64,000 nucleotides of DNA from positions 36,310,516 to 36,374,515 of the forward strand of contig NC_080572.1 of NCBI RefSeq assembly GCF_030247185.1. The letters are read 5' to 3'. The notes beneath the pieces were generated by a model that worked only from the letters and a program-made list of their open reading frames with translations, did not search any database and was not told where the DNA came from. A program made the translations under genes and the position numbers. The DNA comes from Malaya genurostris. Taxonomy: Eukaryota > Arthropoda > Insecta > Diptera > Culicidae. Shown here piece by piece: positions 9,484 to 20,488 of this stretch; the first letter of the stretch is position 1, and each line of letters opens with the position of its first letter.

Positions 9484-11676
9484 AACAGGTTTTGCCTTTC
9501 TCATATAGAAAGGTTATGCAATCACTGTGAAAACCGACTTTTGAACCGAGTGTGTGTGTGTGTATCTGCGTATGTGTGTATGTAACGTTTTTATCTTTTT
9601 TTATATATATAAAAAATAGGTATAGAATTCGCTCAAACTTTAGAAAAATTTTCCGAGGCCCGGAGGGTCGAATGGCATATACCAGTCGATTCAGCTCGAC
9701 AAACTGAGCAAATGTCCGTGTGTGTGTCTGTATGTGTGTTGTCAGCTATCCAACAATCCATAGATTGTTGAAATCCGTCCATTTTTAACGGAGATATCGA
9801 AATTTTTGTGTAAACGACTTCTCCCCCTATTCCAGCAGTAGGAGTTTTGAGCGCTGTATGACAAAGAAATGCTTGGGAGCAACGGAAAACACGATTTTTT
9901 ATACTGTTACAAACAATTCTTTCTAAGTACCAAAAAGACTGTGTACAGCATCCTTTTTCATGACATTTAGCCTCGGACCGATTTTAGCACGGCTCGTTTT
10001 TGGCAACATAATCGTTCGAATATGACACATATAAACCAGATGATGGCAGATTTTTTTTAATTATATTGTTTTAAACTACTTACAGCAATAAATGCTGGAA
10101 GAACATAACATCCATATACCATTCGAATAAGTTCGTCGAGATCAGCAAATGCGTGTGTGATAAATAATTTCACTCAATTTTCTCGTAAAATTTCTTTTCT
10201 ACAAATTCAGATTCATACGAAAAGTCGTATGCTCCCAAACAAAGTTCCTGAATTATGTTTGGTTCCGACCTCTGGTTCCGGAGCTACAGGATGATATGTG
10301 AAACGAAACCAAAATTGTGTAACTGAACCGATTGTGGCTGAACCGATCTAAGATTCAAATGAAATCTAAAAATCATCTAAGATTCAAATGCAAAGTTTCA
10401 AGATTCTATAAAACATCTTGCTCTTCTGTCAGATCCAACTTCCGGTTTCGGGGATACATGGTGATTGGTATAAAAATGTATATTCCACATAAATTAATCA
10501 GGTTTATCGGGTTAGCAGATTTGGATAGTCGATAAAAAAATTAACTTTTTTCAGTTTTAGTGGTATTCAGTTTTCGATTCAGAAGGCACCTAAAAATTTA
10601 ATTCGTGCTATGATTTCTCAAAGATGTCTTCACTGATTTAGAAATATTTTGAAACAAATGTAAACTATACAGCTACTCAGGTGAATTTGTCTGACTTTGG
10701 CCATATGGATTTCAGAATTCCGGTTCCAGTATAAAATCGTTTCTCAAAGCTCAATCGTTTTCTCAAAAAAAGCTTAATCAAATTTCAGAAACAAAAATTC
10801 AAATTAAAATAAACTTATATACAAAAAAAATTAATTTTATCCAATTATGACTTCCGGTTCTCGAATTACATGATGATGAATTTTTAAAATTCAAACCGAT
10901 ATAGAAGATGACAATCCCGAAAAGCTTCAAAGTTGAACTCAAAACTGTTGTAATTTATTCGTCATACGGCCATGCTACTCGGTTTGGGTTATGCTGGTTC
11001 CTTAATACCGGCTCTGGAAGTACCCTAAATTACCGTAAATTTTAAACTTAGATTCAAATGAAAGGTCTTGTGGTCACATACAAAATTCCTTAATATTATT
11101 TGAATCCGACTTCCGGTTCCGGAATTATGGGGTAAAATGTGCAAAAAATGTGAAAATAAGTGCACTAACTTTTCTCAGAGATGGCTGAACCGATTTTCAC
11201 AAACTTGGGTTCAAATGAAAGGTCTTATAGTCCCATACAAAATTCCTGAATATTGTTTGGATCCGACTTCCGGTTCCGGAGTTATGGAGTAAAATGTGCA
11301 ACAAAATGAAAATATGTTTTCTAGCTTTCCTCATAGATGGCGCGACCGATTTTCATAAACTTAGATTCAAATGAAAGGACCTGTGGTCCCATACGTAATT
11401 GCTGAATTTCATCTGGATCCTACTTCCGGATCCGGAAATATAAGGTAAGGTGTGTTAAAAATTGTATACCATCACTGAAAAGGGCAAAAACCGTAAAAAA
11501 GTTTTCTAAATCGATCTCAAATCTCCAATAAATAGTTTTTATCAGTAGACGGTCAAACAATCCGATTTCGGTTATTCTTTTTAGGAATTGAAGAAAATTA
11601 TTTTGAAGGATACCACAGTATTATATATGATGGTATGATTGATATGAGAAAGGCATCAGGTGGATTAAAACAGGTT
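9484..11676 (+). mobile_element. Degenerate 'CTCATATAGAAAGG' element with (GT)n and 'CTTCCGGTTCCGGA' repeats
   Basis: It begins 'GCCTTTCTCATATAGAAAGG', then 'CATATACCAGTCGATTCAGC' and a short GT tract, and ends 'GAGAAAGGCATCAGGTGGAT'. Between these, the phrases 'CAAATGAAAGG', 'GGTCCCATAC' and 'CGACTTCCGGTTCCGGA' recur every 150-330 bp. It is an older relative of the element at 54427-57012. No coding sequence is evident, and the small frame at 10332-10535 is not a gene. Confidence 0.7.
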
Positions 11677-11829
11677 TTTTTTTATGAAAGCTTCATCAGC
11701 TCACTCTCATGATTCGATTCACGTCTCCGTGTAGCTCTTCGCTAGCCACTCAAAGGGAGCCTTTCGTATTTCGGCCTTTTTTAGGCCCCCACTCAAGGCC
11801 CGGATACTTCATGAATCCCCCTTACTTGA

Positions 11830-12105
11830 TCGATCCACCTTGCTCGCTGTGTTTCTCTTTTTCTTGTTTCAACTGGATCAGATTTAAGAACCATTTCCAT
11901 TGGGTTGCCGTCCGGTATCCTAATTATATGTATAGCCCATCGTAGCCGTCCAATTTTAGCTGTCCGTATGATAAGTGCTGTTGAAATTCGTGCTTCATAC
12001 GCCGTCTTCCATCTACATAGATGGTCCGCAGAACATTTCTTTCCAAAACACTAAGGGCGCCATGATCCTTTGCCAACATAGTCAAGGTCTCGTAGCCATA
12101 GGAGT
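11830..12105 (-). pseudogene. RTE-type LINE reverse transcriptase C-terminal relic
   Basis: The minus strand reads 'GYETLTML', 'LERNVLRTIYVDGRRR' and 'QLKLDGY', followed by an 'IRIPDGNP' block in a shifted frame. This matches the C-terminal pattern of RTE-clade RTs ('ERKILRRIYG...DGRWR...RIKIGRLRWAGHV'). Frameshifts and stops are present. It is flanked by an inverted pair of 'GCCGAAATACGAAAGG' blocks (11760s and 12113). Confidence 0.6.
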
Positions 12106-12235
12106 ACTACAAAAGGCCGAAATACGAAAGGCGGAAAAATTAAAAAAAAACGAAATACACCAGGGCGAAAACACAAAAGGCAGAACAATATGGAAAGCTG
12201 AAATATAACAAGCCGAAGCATAAGAAGTCCGAATC
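12105..12235 (+). repeat. Degenerate 'AAAGGCCGAAATAC' word repeat
   Basis: A 12-14-bp word of the form 'AAAGGCNGAAATA' recurs about eight times. Its reverse complement occurs at 11762-11782 on the other side of the RTE relic, so the two together form an inverted repeat. The 77-residue frame here is a repeat artefact. Confidence 0.65.
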
Positions 12236-12741
12236 GATTCTTTCAATAGACAGACCGGACAAACTCGCGCCCGTCTTGTTTGCTATTCTGATTTTAAAAT
12301 GAAATACATAGTACTACAATATTTCAATATTTTTCACTTAAAAAAAGGCGGGTGAGTAATGTCAGAGACATAACTGGATGTCGTGAATACGAAAAAACTG
12401 ACACGCTCCCATCACTTTTCCGAATATCAGTTAGTTGATTGATTGTATGAATTGTGCAAGCTTTCCTCTTTTTCACTAATAGAATTTGAAGCGATACACC
12501 TACATTAAAGTACAGTTTAGTTACATTAAACAGCTACTATTCTACAACTATATATTCCAAACTTGAAACAATTCCTTTTTAATTTGCTAATATAGGAAGC
12601 TAGGTACGACAAATTTGTAGTTTATTTTTATTGAAGCTATGAAGTTCGAAGATATCTGATTCTTCTCGAAATTTCAGTACGAGACAATTGCAATGGCCTG
12701 GTCTGAAATGTATCTACGATCTTCGGTATGCAAGAGTGATT

Positions 12742-12783
12742 CTAATAATAATAATAATGATAATAATAATAATAATAATAATG

Positions 12784-12850
<67 letters not shown>

Positions 12851-12856
12851 TAATAC
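12742..12856. repeat. (AAT)n microsatellite
   Basis: About 115 bp of AAT with occasional GAT, inside copy 2. Copies 4 and 6 have a much shorter AAT tract at the same point. The poly-Ile frames on both strands are artefacts. Confidence 0.95.
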
Positions 12857-12994
12857 AGATTAATCTGTATATATGGCAACCCTGTTTCGCAAGGCATATT
12901 TTCACACGACCCCATGCTAGTATAAAGATGTGTTCAACATCATCATTTTCGCTTTCGCATTGCCGTTCGTAATTGAATGTGTTAGTGACGGTAC

Positions 12995-13240
12995 AAATCT
13001 GCTTTTCTACCTGTCTTCGGAGCCATCGTTCTGACGGTGTCTCGTACGTACAGAGTAGCTGCTTTAACTTAAATGACGCTATTTCTCACATCACATTTCC
13101 TTTTATACGTGCTAGTGGTAGCACGGTAGGACATCCCCTTTGTTAGAATTCCTTTCCTATACGCAGAACGGGAAACAGTGAAACGATATAAAAGAGAGAG
13201 TTAGCAGAGCGGCAGCCAGTAATACTGAATGGGTCGTCGA
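12995..13240. promoter_or_regulatory. Captured divergent H2B/H2A promoter (copy 2)
   Basis: On the minus strand, 'ATGGCTCCGAAGAC' near 13013-13026 is an H2B-like start (M-A-P-K-T), broken a few codons later. Facing TATA boxes follow: 'TTTATA' at 13102-13107 (for H2B, minus) and 'TATAAA' at 13187-13192 (for H2A, plus). The spacing fits the compact divergent H2A/H2B promoter of insect histone clusters. Activity is inferred, not shown. Confidence 0.6.
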
Positions 13241-13500
13241 GCTGTGGAGGAACAATTAAGGGCAAGGCAAAGTCCCGCTCAAACCGTGCTGGTCTGAAGT
13301 GCCCAGTTGGCGGCAGAATCCATCGTTTGCCTCGGAAGGGGAACTACGCCGAGCGTGTCAGTGCTGGTGCATCGGTCTATCTGGCGGCAGTGATGGAGTA
13401 CTTGGTTGCCGAAGTGTTGGAGTTGACCGGTAACGCTGCCCATGACAACGAAAACGAAAATCTTCCCTCGTCATCTGCAGCTGGCCATCCGTTGAAAACC
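13240..13500 (+). pseudogene. Histone H2A pseudogene (copy 2)
   Basis: The reading runs 'KGKAKSRSNRAG', 'GNYAERVSAGASVYLAAVM', 'AEVLEL' and 'GNAAHDN', matching the H2A N-tail and histone fold. The normal Met-Ser-Gly-Arg start is lost. One codon is inserted at 'PVGGRIHR', the frame shifts after 'DNE', and the region from the NDEEL segment to the C-terminus is deleted. About 80 of about 124 residues remain. It sits between the divergent promoter and the histone stem-loop. Confidence 0.85.
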
Positions 13501-13502
13501 CC

Positions 13503-13516
13503 GTCCTTTTCAGGAT
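13503..13516 (+). terminator. Histone mRNA 3' stem-loop, mutated (copy 2)
   Basis: 'GTCCTTTTCAGGAT' is the histone 3' processing hairpin (stem GTCCT/AGGAC, loop TTTC), with one terminal pair lost compared with copies 4 and 6. Confidence 0.7.
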
Positions 13517-13867
13517 GACCACGTCACTGTGATAAAGAAATATTTAGAATTGCTTTAAGTTTAGCCAGTTCTGATACGCCTGGAAAGTAGAATGCGCAAA
13601 TCAAGTGGAAACATTTGTTCTAACAATTTTTGTTTTCGGCCGCATACTAAAGTACTCGCGACAAAAATACATATTGATCTGTGGCAACTCTGTTTCACAC
13701 GGCATATTTGTAAACTAGTATAAAGATGTGTTCAAAATCATCACTTTCGCTTTCGCATTGCCGTTCGTAATTGAATGTGTTAGTGACGGTGCAAATTATT
13801 TTAACTCCCATCTTGATGAATCTTTTGGTAGGAAATATTGAGATCTGAGATGGTTCTCGTGTGTGTC

Positions 13868-14054
13868 TTGTTTCGGCAATGGGCCTTGCTGGACTTTTTG
13901 GCTGCCTTTTTCGGTTTCATTGTGCTGACGGTGTCTCGTGCATTCATATCGGGAAACAATGAGACGACAGGTCCTCGATGTTGCTGTCGTGTGTCTTGTT
14001 TCGGGGAGAGTTGCTCAGCAAATGATAGGAAAAGTGAACCATTCAACTTTTATA
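13868..14054 (-). pseudogene. Second histone H2B 5' fragment with TATA box (copy 2)
   Basis: On the minus strand an ATG at 13918-13920 starts 'MKPKKAAKKSSKA', the lysine-rich H2B tail, after which histone similarity stops. A 'TATAAA' (14049-14054, minus) lies about 130 bp upstream, with a leader rich in 'GAAACAAGACACACG'. This is a truncated gene head and has no histone fold. Confidence 0.6.
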
Positions 14055-14575
14055 TGGATGCTCTTGTATAGATACAGACATCTCGCGTTCTGATTGGCTG
14101 GTGCTGTCATGGGTTAAATCAAACAGGTTTTTCAATAGTGTACTATTGAAAAACTTCAATATTGTTGTAATACACGTTCAAGTTGAATATTTTCGATTCT
14201 ATTGGTAGTTAGATTATATAAATCCTTCTACAGATCACTGAGCTATGAGCTTTCAAAATACGAGAAAGGCAAACGCGCCATATGAATTATCCTCTTTGAT
14301 ACTCGTTTATACCAAACATTTCAGAAAAGTTTAATTGTGAACTATTTAAGAATATGTCACACAACTGAAAGTTTTAGCATAAAATTGTGATCATATTTCC
14401 GATGGCATGTAGCAAGAATTATGTTGATTCGTTAGATATAACAGGAGATATTCACGATCAAAAACTTATCACTCTCTCAGAGGGTAAATTTTGAAAAGGC
14501 GCCCCATAGTAAAGTAAGTCGTATTCACGACAAAATACATTGAATGTAATTTCGTAACTTTCTATAAATATATCT

Positions 14576-14731
14576 GGGGACGGGTATAGCGTTATGGGTA
14601 AGTCGATGCCCTTTCACGCAGCCCACTTGGGTTCGATTCCCAACCCCGCACATAGGGTCAGAAAATTTTTCTGGCCCGAAGAGGCGAATGACCTTAAGGT
14701 TAAAACCTCTATAATCAAAACAAAAAAAAAA
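14576..14731 (+). mobile_element. tRNA-derived SINE
   Basis: A tRNA-like head carries an A-box-like 'TAGCGTTATGGG' (14587-14598) and a perfect B box 'GGTTCGATTCC' (14630-14640). A non-tRNA body ('CATAGGGTCAGAAAATTTTT') and an A-rich tail follow. An inverted copy lies at 47301-47454. It is 45 bp upstream of the first visible zinc-finger exon. Confidence 0.85.
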
Positions 14732-14776
14732 TAAATATATCTTGTTTACTAACCATAACACATACCACTCTTACAG

Positions 14777-17700
14777 CCATCTCCACCTCCAATGTTACCG
14801 GCTCACGGTTTGCAGTCCATGTTCGAAACGATAGACTATCTGATAGTTCACGATGGGTATCAGTGTGCGGCCTGTCCGCAGGAAAGACGTCGCAGCTTTC
14901 CTGATATGCCAGAACTTCGCCGGCACATGGTAAAACACGTCAATGGTGGTCGTACATCGGGCCGACATTCGGAAATACGTTGCAACCATTGTAATCAAAC
15001 GTTCGGTCGAGTTGATATGCTCCGGAAGCATCTATTGGAAGCACTGAACAAGGAGTACGGTCGGGCCATCGATGGTGATGATTTGGACAAAGAAAAGCAC
15101 GATGTTGGCAATGTTCCAGTTAATTACATAATCAAAAATGGTTGTTTAACGTGTTCGGTGTGTGATGCCGAATTCGGTGCACCGACTCGATGGAATAAGG
15201 AGAAGTTTAAGATGCACGTCGGCAAAGAGCACTGGAAAACACCAGCGTTCAGGTGTGAAGATTGCGGACAACGATTCACCGAAATTGCAAAATTAGAGAA
15301 ACATATGAAAAGACACGTAGAACTGATGGATGTTGCGTGGATGGGTAAGAGTAACGTTTCATTGTATATTGAAATAAATAAATTCCTTTGAATTAGGCGC
15401 AGAACCTACACTGTCGGGCGGTTCAAATATAAAAAGGAATGCAGACTCCGATTACGATGAACCATTTGACAGCAAGCTATTCAACAATGTCGTTAAAGAC
15501 CCAGTAGAATTACATTTAGATGAATTACCACTACCTGAAGTTCAAATCAAAATCGAACCAGATGATGAGAAAAATCCATTACTCGAAGATGACGAAGATG
15601 GAATTGCAGCTGAAATATTTGATTCGTCAAACAGGTATGTTTTTAGTTAAAAATAACATCTTGCTGAATTTGGGTTATTTCCAGTTTCAGTTCATCATCC
15701 GATTCAAGCACTGAATATGATTCTGCCGTGCCATTAGTCGAAAAATCGAGAAAATATAAAGCCAATCGAAAAGCACGAAAACTTCAACGAATCAAAGTTC
15801 CATGCAGGAAAATACCGGGAAGCAATGAAGGTTCTATTATATTAGCTTGCAACATTTGTGACGAAGGATTTCTGTTGCAAGATCTGCTCGATCGGCATAT
15901 GGTGCAAAAACATGATGATCGTGAACGGCCCTACAGGTGTTCGTACTGCTCAAAAACTTACATGACCAATGGCAATCTCCAGGAGCACATACGAATGGTA
16001 CATACGGGGGTAAAATTTCCCTGCAAACATTGCGGTATCAAACTGTCCACCAAGAGTTCCTGGAAACGTCACATGAAGGGACATACGGAGGAGGGATTCA
16101 GCTGCTCCATCTGCCAGGAAAAATTTTCTTCTCATTCGGTGTTGGCCAAACACAAGCGGCGAGTTCATGAGAAGGCTGCTAACAATTTTATTTGTGTGGA
16201 CTGTGGTAACACATACGACACAAATGCAGCCTTGCGAGAACATCGTATTTCGCACACCGATGAACGACGATGGGAGTGCCATGTATGTGGTATGAAGTTT
16301 AAGCGGAATCATAACTTGATTAACCACCGGAAAATTCACCTGATCGATAAACCGGTGATCAAGTTCAAATGTCAGGAGGAAGATTGCAGCGAGGAATTTT
16401 TGACGAAATCGGCTCTAGCAACGCATCGATCAGCTCACGGTCGAGTGTGCTGCCGATTATGCTCCCGCACGTTTGAAACTCAAAGCGATCTTATGCAGCA
16501 TCGCCGGGAAGATCATAAAATGACGGGAAAAGAAGCCGGTATCAGTTGTCGGACGTGTCACCAACGCTACGCTGATCACGATGCACTGTTGAAACATCGC
16601 TCCGAAGATCATCCAATGGAGATTCCTTTGGAGTGCGACGTTTGCAAGGCGACATTTGCGTCTCCGGTAGCACTGCGGGCCCACAAACGCGAACACCAAC
16701 GTGTTATTCTCTACAACTGTCCAAACTGTCGCGAAACCTACAACTCACAGCTTTTGTTGGAAACTCATATGAAAGATGTTCACGCAGACTGTAAAAATCA
16801 CGTGTGTTACCTCTGTGGCAGTGGGTACCCGACTCGGAAGCAACTGGTATCTCATTTGGGCAGACACCGTAACCCTCAGAGAAGAACGAACTCTAATATG
16901 CCTGGTAACTACATGTGCGATATCTGTGGGAAGGAATTCAATTTTCGAATAACACTGAAGCGACATGTATTCAATTTCCATGATCACGATCGAAAGTTTC
17001 AGTGTGAGGTATGTGAGAAAACTTTGGTTTCTGCAGAAGGACTCAAGTTACACATGAGAAGTCATTCTGAAGATCAGTTGGTAAGTTTTCAAAAATATAC
17101 GTTTCAATTCATTTAGAGGTTAGCCTTATTTTGTGGTTAGGGTACAGAACTCCAGTTTTCCTTACGCTTCGTCTTCGATTTGTCAGTGTATAAAAGTTTA
17201 GGTTGACGCTAAGCAGACGAGGAGACTACGAAACCTAGAAAAATTCCTATAAAAGACCAAATTTGAATCGGCCATTAAGAGTTGAAAAATGTTTTCGTTT
17301 GGCACGTCTGTAAGGACCTTCCACTTCGGTACTAAACAAAATAGTGTTCTTCAAATAGCAAAAAGTGTACATCTTCTTAGCGGTTTGTTTAACTACCAGG
17401 TGGCATAACAGTTCAACATAAACTGTTATGCACAGACAAATCAAAGACGAAACGTAAAAAATCTCGCGACTCAAGTATTTTACAGGTATGTTAGTTAACT
17501 TTTAAGCGATCAATTTTCAATTTACAGGTAATGTGTGAACTGTGTGGAAAAGGTTTTTCGCAGCCATACCGGTTGCGCGAGCATATGATCCGTCATTCTC
17601 GTGAAGCTAACGAGCAGCGCTGCCATATCTGTAATCGCGCATTCCGCGATCCGAACAAACTGGAGCTCCATCTGAAATCACACACTGGCGAAACGGAGTT

Positions 17701-18172
17701 CTGCTGCATTCCGTGTCAACGATACTTCGCAACAGATCGCCACTACCGGCTCCATCTGAAGCGTATGCACGAATCGGAGGCTGCCTGCCCTGTATGTGAT
17801 AAAGTTTTTCCTACAGAAAAGAAAATGAAAAGCCACGTAAGGATTCACGATAATCCGCATATGTTCGAGTGTCCTACGTGTTTTGCCTGTATCAAAGAAA
17901 AGAAACAATTCGATCGCCATATGCGACTGCATACAGGTGTTAGGCTTCCGTGCCAATTTTGCCCGTTAACATTCTCCATGCCCAAGACGAAACGGACACA
18001 CGAGGCCCGGTTTCACAAGGACCAGAAAGTACTGACAACGGAGAAAGCTGTGAGTGAAGATAATAACGATGAAAGTCCCTATAGTAAATCGGCAGAAGAT
18101 ATTTTGCTGAATATGAGTGTAGTAGAATATAAAACGCCACCAATAAGAGACGATGATGTAAGTGTTGGTTAA
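14777..18172 (+). CDS. C2H2 zinc-finger protein, ~24 fingers, four visible exons
   Basis: Exons are 14777-15344, 15397-15634, 15685-17080 and 17528-18172. All joins keep phase and use GT..AG (donors GTAAGA, GTATGT, GTAAGT; acceptors TTAG, TTCCAG, TTTACAG). From the ATG at 14792 the product is 943 residues. Fingers: four in exon 1 (one lacks its second His), 14 in exon 3 and six in exon 4. Exon 2 encodes an acidic, Ser/Asp-rich linker without fingers. The product is probably a nuclear DNA-binding transcription factor; the target is unknown. A good acceptor at 14775-14776 and in-frame 'PSPPP' before the Met suggest an upstream coding exon hidden in the repeats. An AATAAA lies at 18193. An alternative 3' end is possible: a weak donor at 18168 joined to an acceptor at 18332 would append an acidic tail '...EDFMVDYMSRIMRA' ending at 18376. 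Confidence 0.9.
17112..17470. repeat. Solitary relative of the 262-bp repeat, in a zinc-finger intron
   Basis: It has the same phrases as the 51491-54375 array in diverged form: 'GAGGTTAGCC', 'TTCGTCTTCGATTTGTCAG', 'GCTAAGCAGACGA', and on the other side 'AATCAAAGACGAAACGTAAA'. Inverted 'GACGAAACGTAAA' and 'TTACGCTTCGTC' frame it, as in a MITE. It fills most of the intron 17081-17527. Confidence 0.7.
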
Positions 18173-18199
18173 TGTTAGTGTCCTTCAATGTGAATAAAT

Positions 18200-18702
18200 T
18201 GTGTACCGAATTAAGCTTACAGCATAATATCTTCGTACGTTTCCTTCAAAATATTAAAATTTTCTGTTCTCCACCACACTTTGATGTCCACGTTTATATG
18301 CCTTTTTGTGAAATGTGACCATTCTATTTCAGAAGACTTCATGGTCGATTACATGTCTAGGATTATGAGAGCTTGAATGAATTTCGGCCAATGCATACGA
18401 GCTTTTGAAAAATCAAACCCCGATACCTTCATTGAAACTATAAAATCGTTATCACTTACGATCTAGACGGTAGGAATTAGTTAGAAATTGTGGTGAACGA
18501 GTGTGTATTAAATATGAGCAAATACGATCTACAAAATTACAAGCGCTGAAAAGTTAGATCAGCGTTAACTGGCGAGAATCATTCACGGACAATTTGATCG
18601 CCAATTTTTCATCGGAGTACCTGGTCGTGTCGTCGATCGAAAAATCGTACTACATATTGAGTGAACAAATTTTGCGTTAAAAAATAAAATTGTTCATATT
18701 TT
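18200..18702. other. 3' flank of the zinc-finger gene; no clear feature
   Basis: Apart from the possible alternative terminal exon at 18333-18376, I see no gene or repeat here. Confidence 0.45.
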
Positions 18703-18870
18703 ACGTCCCGGGTTGACGGTTCAATGCACGCTGGTCTTACAAGCCATTTGTCGTATGTTCGAGCCCCGACCTGGAAGGATTCTTAGTGTCAGTAGGATTC
18801 ATAGTAGACTTTGCTTTGCTCATATTTATATTTGAATAAATAAAGTCCGGTGAGATGCCTCACGCCGCAC
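18703..18870 (+). mobile_element. tRNA-derived SINE, internally deleted
   Basis: The head has the B box 'TGTTCGAGCCCC' (about 18756-18767), then 'GACCTGGAAGGATTCTTAG' and 'GTGTCAGTAGGATTC'. It lacks the 'CGGCTGCGAAGTCTG' body seen in the inverted relative at 60222-60375. The tail is 'CTTTGCTTTGCTC'. Confidence 0.75.
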
Positions 18871-19274
18871 TTAGGGAACGGTCATAAAAAGAGGCTATTT
18901 ACATTTTGGTATGTTATTTAATACATTTTTATACAAAAAGATAATAATTCATTGTACTTCATCTCAAAAGCAAACATAATCATCAGGCAAACAAAAGATA
19001 AATTGAAATGTTCAAGGTGGGAGAGATTGTTCATGAATTAATTTTTATTTCATTTGTTTTCTTCCACAATTAATACATAAATTATAATATTAAAGAAAAA
19101 AAGACAAAAAAACACTGTTTTTATGAATTTAACAATATGTTTTCCCTTTTGTAACAATATCTCATTCAATTGTTTTTAGGAGGTACAGTAACTCACAAAA
19201 TTGATCGTACACATAAACAAATATTACATTTTCGCATTTTTCTGTTCAATTAGCAAGTTTTTAGTTACAAAACC
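18871..19274. other. AT-rich spacer
   Basis: Low-complexity A/T sequence; I see no gene or defined element. Confidence 0.5.
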
Positions 19275-19330
19275 TGTTTTAATCCACCTAGTGTTGTATT
19301 GATGCTTTTCTCATATCAATCATATTCTCT
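19275..19330 (-). repeat. Terminal fragment of the 'CTCATATAGAAAGG' family
   Basis: 'CCTGTTTTAATCCACCTAGT' and 'GATGCTTTTCTCATATCAAT' are the inverted right end found at 11650-11676 and 56970-57012. The stretch 19331-19732 that follows shows nothing I recognise. Confidence 0.7.
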
Positions 19331-19732
19331 ATTATTTATTTTTATTGTCTTCGATTAGAGTAAAAACTATCGCACAGACTTATTATTATCTATTTAGTCT
19401 AAAAACATTAACTTAACAATATTTTCGATTTGAATGTGTCTTTGTTCATAGTAAAATCAAGCAGATGATAAACTCTATTGAATTAATTACAGCAAACATC
19501 CATTGGATTATTTTGTCCATACTGTGTGCGATGAGCTGATCGTCGTATGAAGTCCATTTTTCGCAAAGATCTTCCCGGAACATTGATATGAATCCTTGCC
19601 AGAAGTGTGGGGCAGTCGATGTTATTATTAAGCAAATCAAAAACGAAAAGTCGTTGATGGAATATCCGCCGGTTTTGCTGCGATTCTCATATACAATATT
19701 GTAATATTCAATTCAAAAAAGTTCTTTTCGAT

Positions 19733-19919
19733 TCTTGAAAGAAACCGAAGAGATTGTTTGTGCATTTACTAGTATGATCTACAGAATGAAACAGCGATTT
19801 AATGGCTTGAGCCATTCTAAAGAGTTCTTGAAACAAACCAAAGAGATTGTTTGTGCAATAACTAGTATAACCTACAGAATGAAACAGTGATTTAATCGCT
19901 TGAGCCATTCTAAAGAAAA
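19733..19919 (+). repeat. Tandem duplication of a ~93-bp unit
   Basis: Two adjacent units share 'GAGATTGTTTGTGCA', 'ACAGAATGAAACAG' and 'TTGAGCCATTCTAAAGA'. The frame at 19708-19923 only reflects this repeat. Confidence 0.85.
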
Positions 19920-19939
19920 CCAAGTGGGTTCACTGTTAT

Positions 19940-20262
19940 AGGTACTTGCAGCACCGGAACCCGAGAACCGGTATAATCGAAGTCGGTTCGTACGGCCACC
20001 AACTAACATGTCGTACAAACTCTACTAGTTCTTAATCAATTTTTTTCTTCTTTCATTTGAACCTAAGATTGGGAATGTCGGTTCTGCCATTCCTGAGAAA
20101 AGTGAGTAAGATCCATTTTTTGAGTATATGACTATTTCCTTCCATCGTTGTTTGAAAATCTGGAACCAGAAAAGCCGGAATCGGTTTGTTTCGCTGCTTA
20201 CTGATAATGGCTATTGATTGACATAGTTTTGAGGCCAATTTAAATTTTTTCACGAATTTTAC
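19940..20262 (-). repeat. Degenerate inverted unit of the ~325-bp 'GGTTCCGGA' repeat
   Basis: On the minus strand it carries the order seen in the 54700-56750 array, in diverged form: 'GAGGCC...CATAG', 'ATTATCAGTA', 'AAACAAACCGATTCCGG' and 'CTTTTCTCAGGAATGG'. It is probably part of the same old element as 19275-19330. Confidence 0.6.
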
Positions 20263-20267
20263 TCTAT

Positions 20268-20460
20268 AACGACCCTGTCAGCTTGGAACGAAGTCAATCT
20301 TCAGTTCAGCAACGCCATCGCACGGCATCACATTCAACATATCATGCCAATCGTATGGGTGCGCAGTGTTGCTATTTTGACGCGAGATTCGATGCGTACT
20401 CGCCATGCTAACGAAAAAAGATGTTGCCAATGATTTTTTCGGGAAATGTAAAAGCTGGAT
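20268..20460 (+). repeat. Dispersed repeat E, copy 1
   Basis: 'CAACGCCATCGCACGGCATC', 'ACATTCAACATATCATG', 'GATGTTGCCAATGATTT' and 'AGCTGGATATCTTGTTAATA' recur at 42045-42300. The type of repeat is unknown. Confidence 0.7.
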
Positions 20461-20488
20461 ATCTTGTTAATATGATATCTTTCATAAT

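Larger units (their letters stand above)
12347..14531. mobile_element. GTCGTGAATACGAC-family element, copy 2, with histone H2A/H2B cargo
   Basis: The left end is 'GGCGGGTGAGTAATGTCAGA' with subterminal 'GTCGTGAATACGA'; the right end is 'AAGTCGTATTCACGAC'. Each side is flanked by AAAA. It lacks the three younger insertions found in copies 4 and 6 (the hAT elements with TSDs AATGCGAA and GCTGCTGC, and the ATACATAC element). It therefore preserves their empty sites. The order inside is (AAT)n tract, H2B 5' end (-), divergent promoter, H2A body (+), histone stem-loop, second H2B 5' end (-). Confidence 0.8.

Noticed and set aside
12688..12972. Poly-isoleucine proteins on both strands
   Set aside because: They are translations of the (AAT)n tract.
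14576..14731. Functional tRNA gene
   Set aside because: It has A- and B-box-like sequences but no acceptor-stem pairing or proper cloverleaf length, plus a long body and A-tail; a second copy exists at 47301-47454. It is a SINE.
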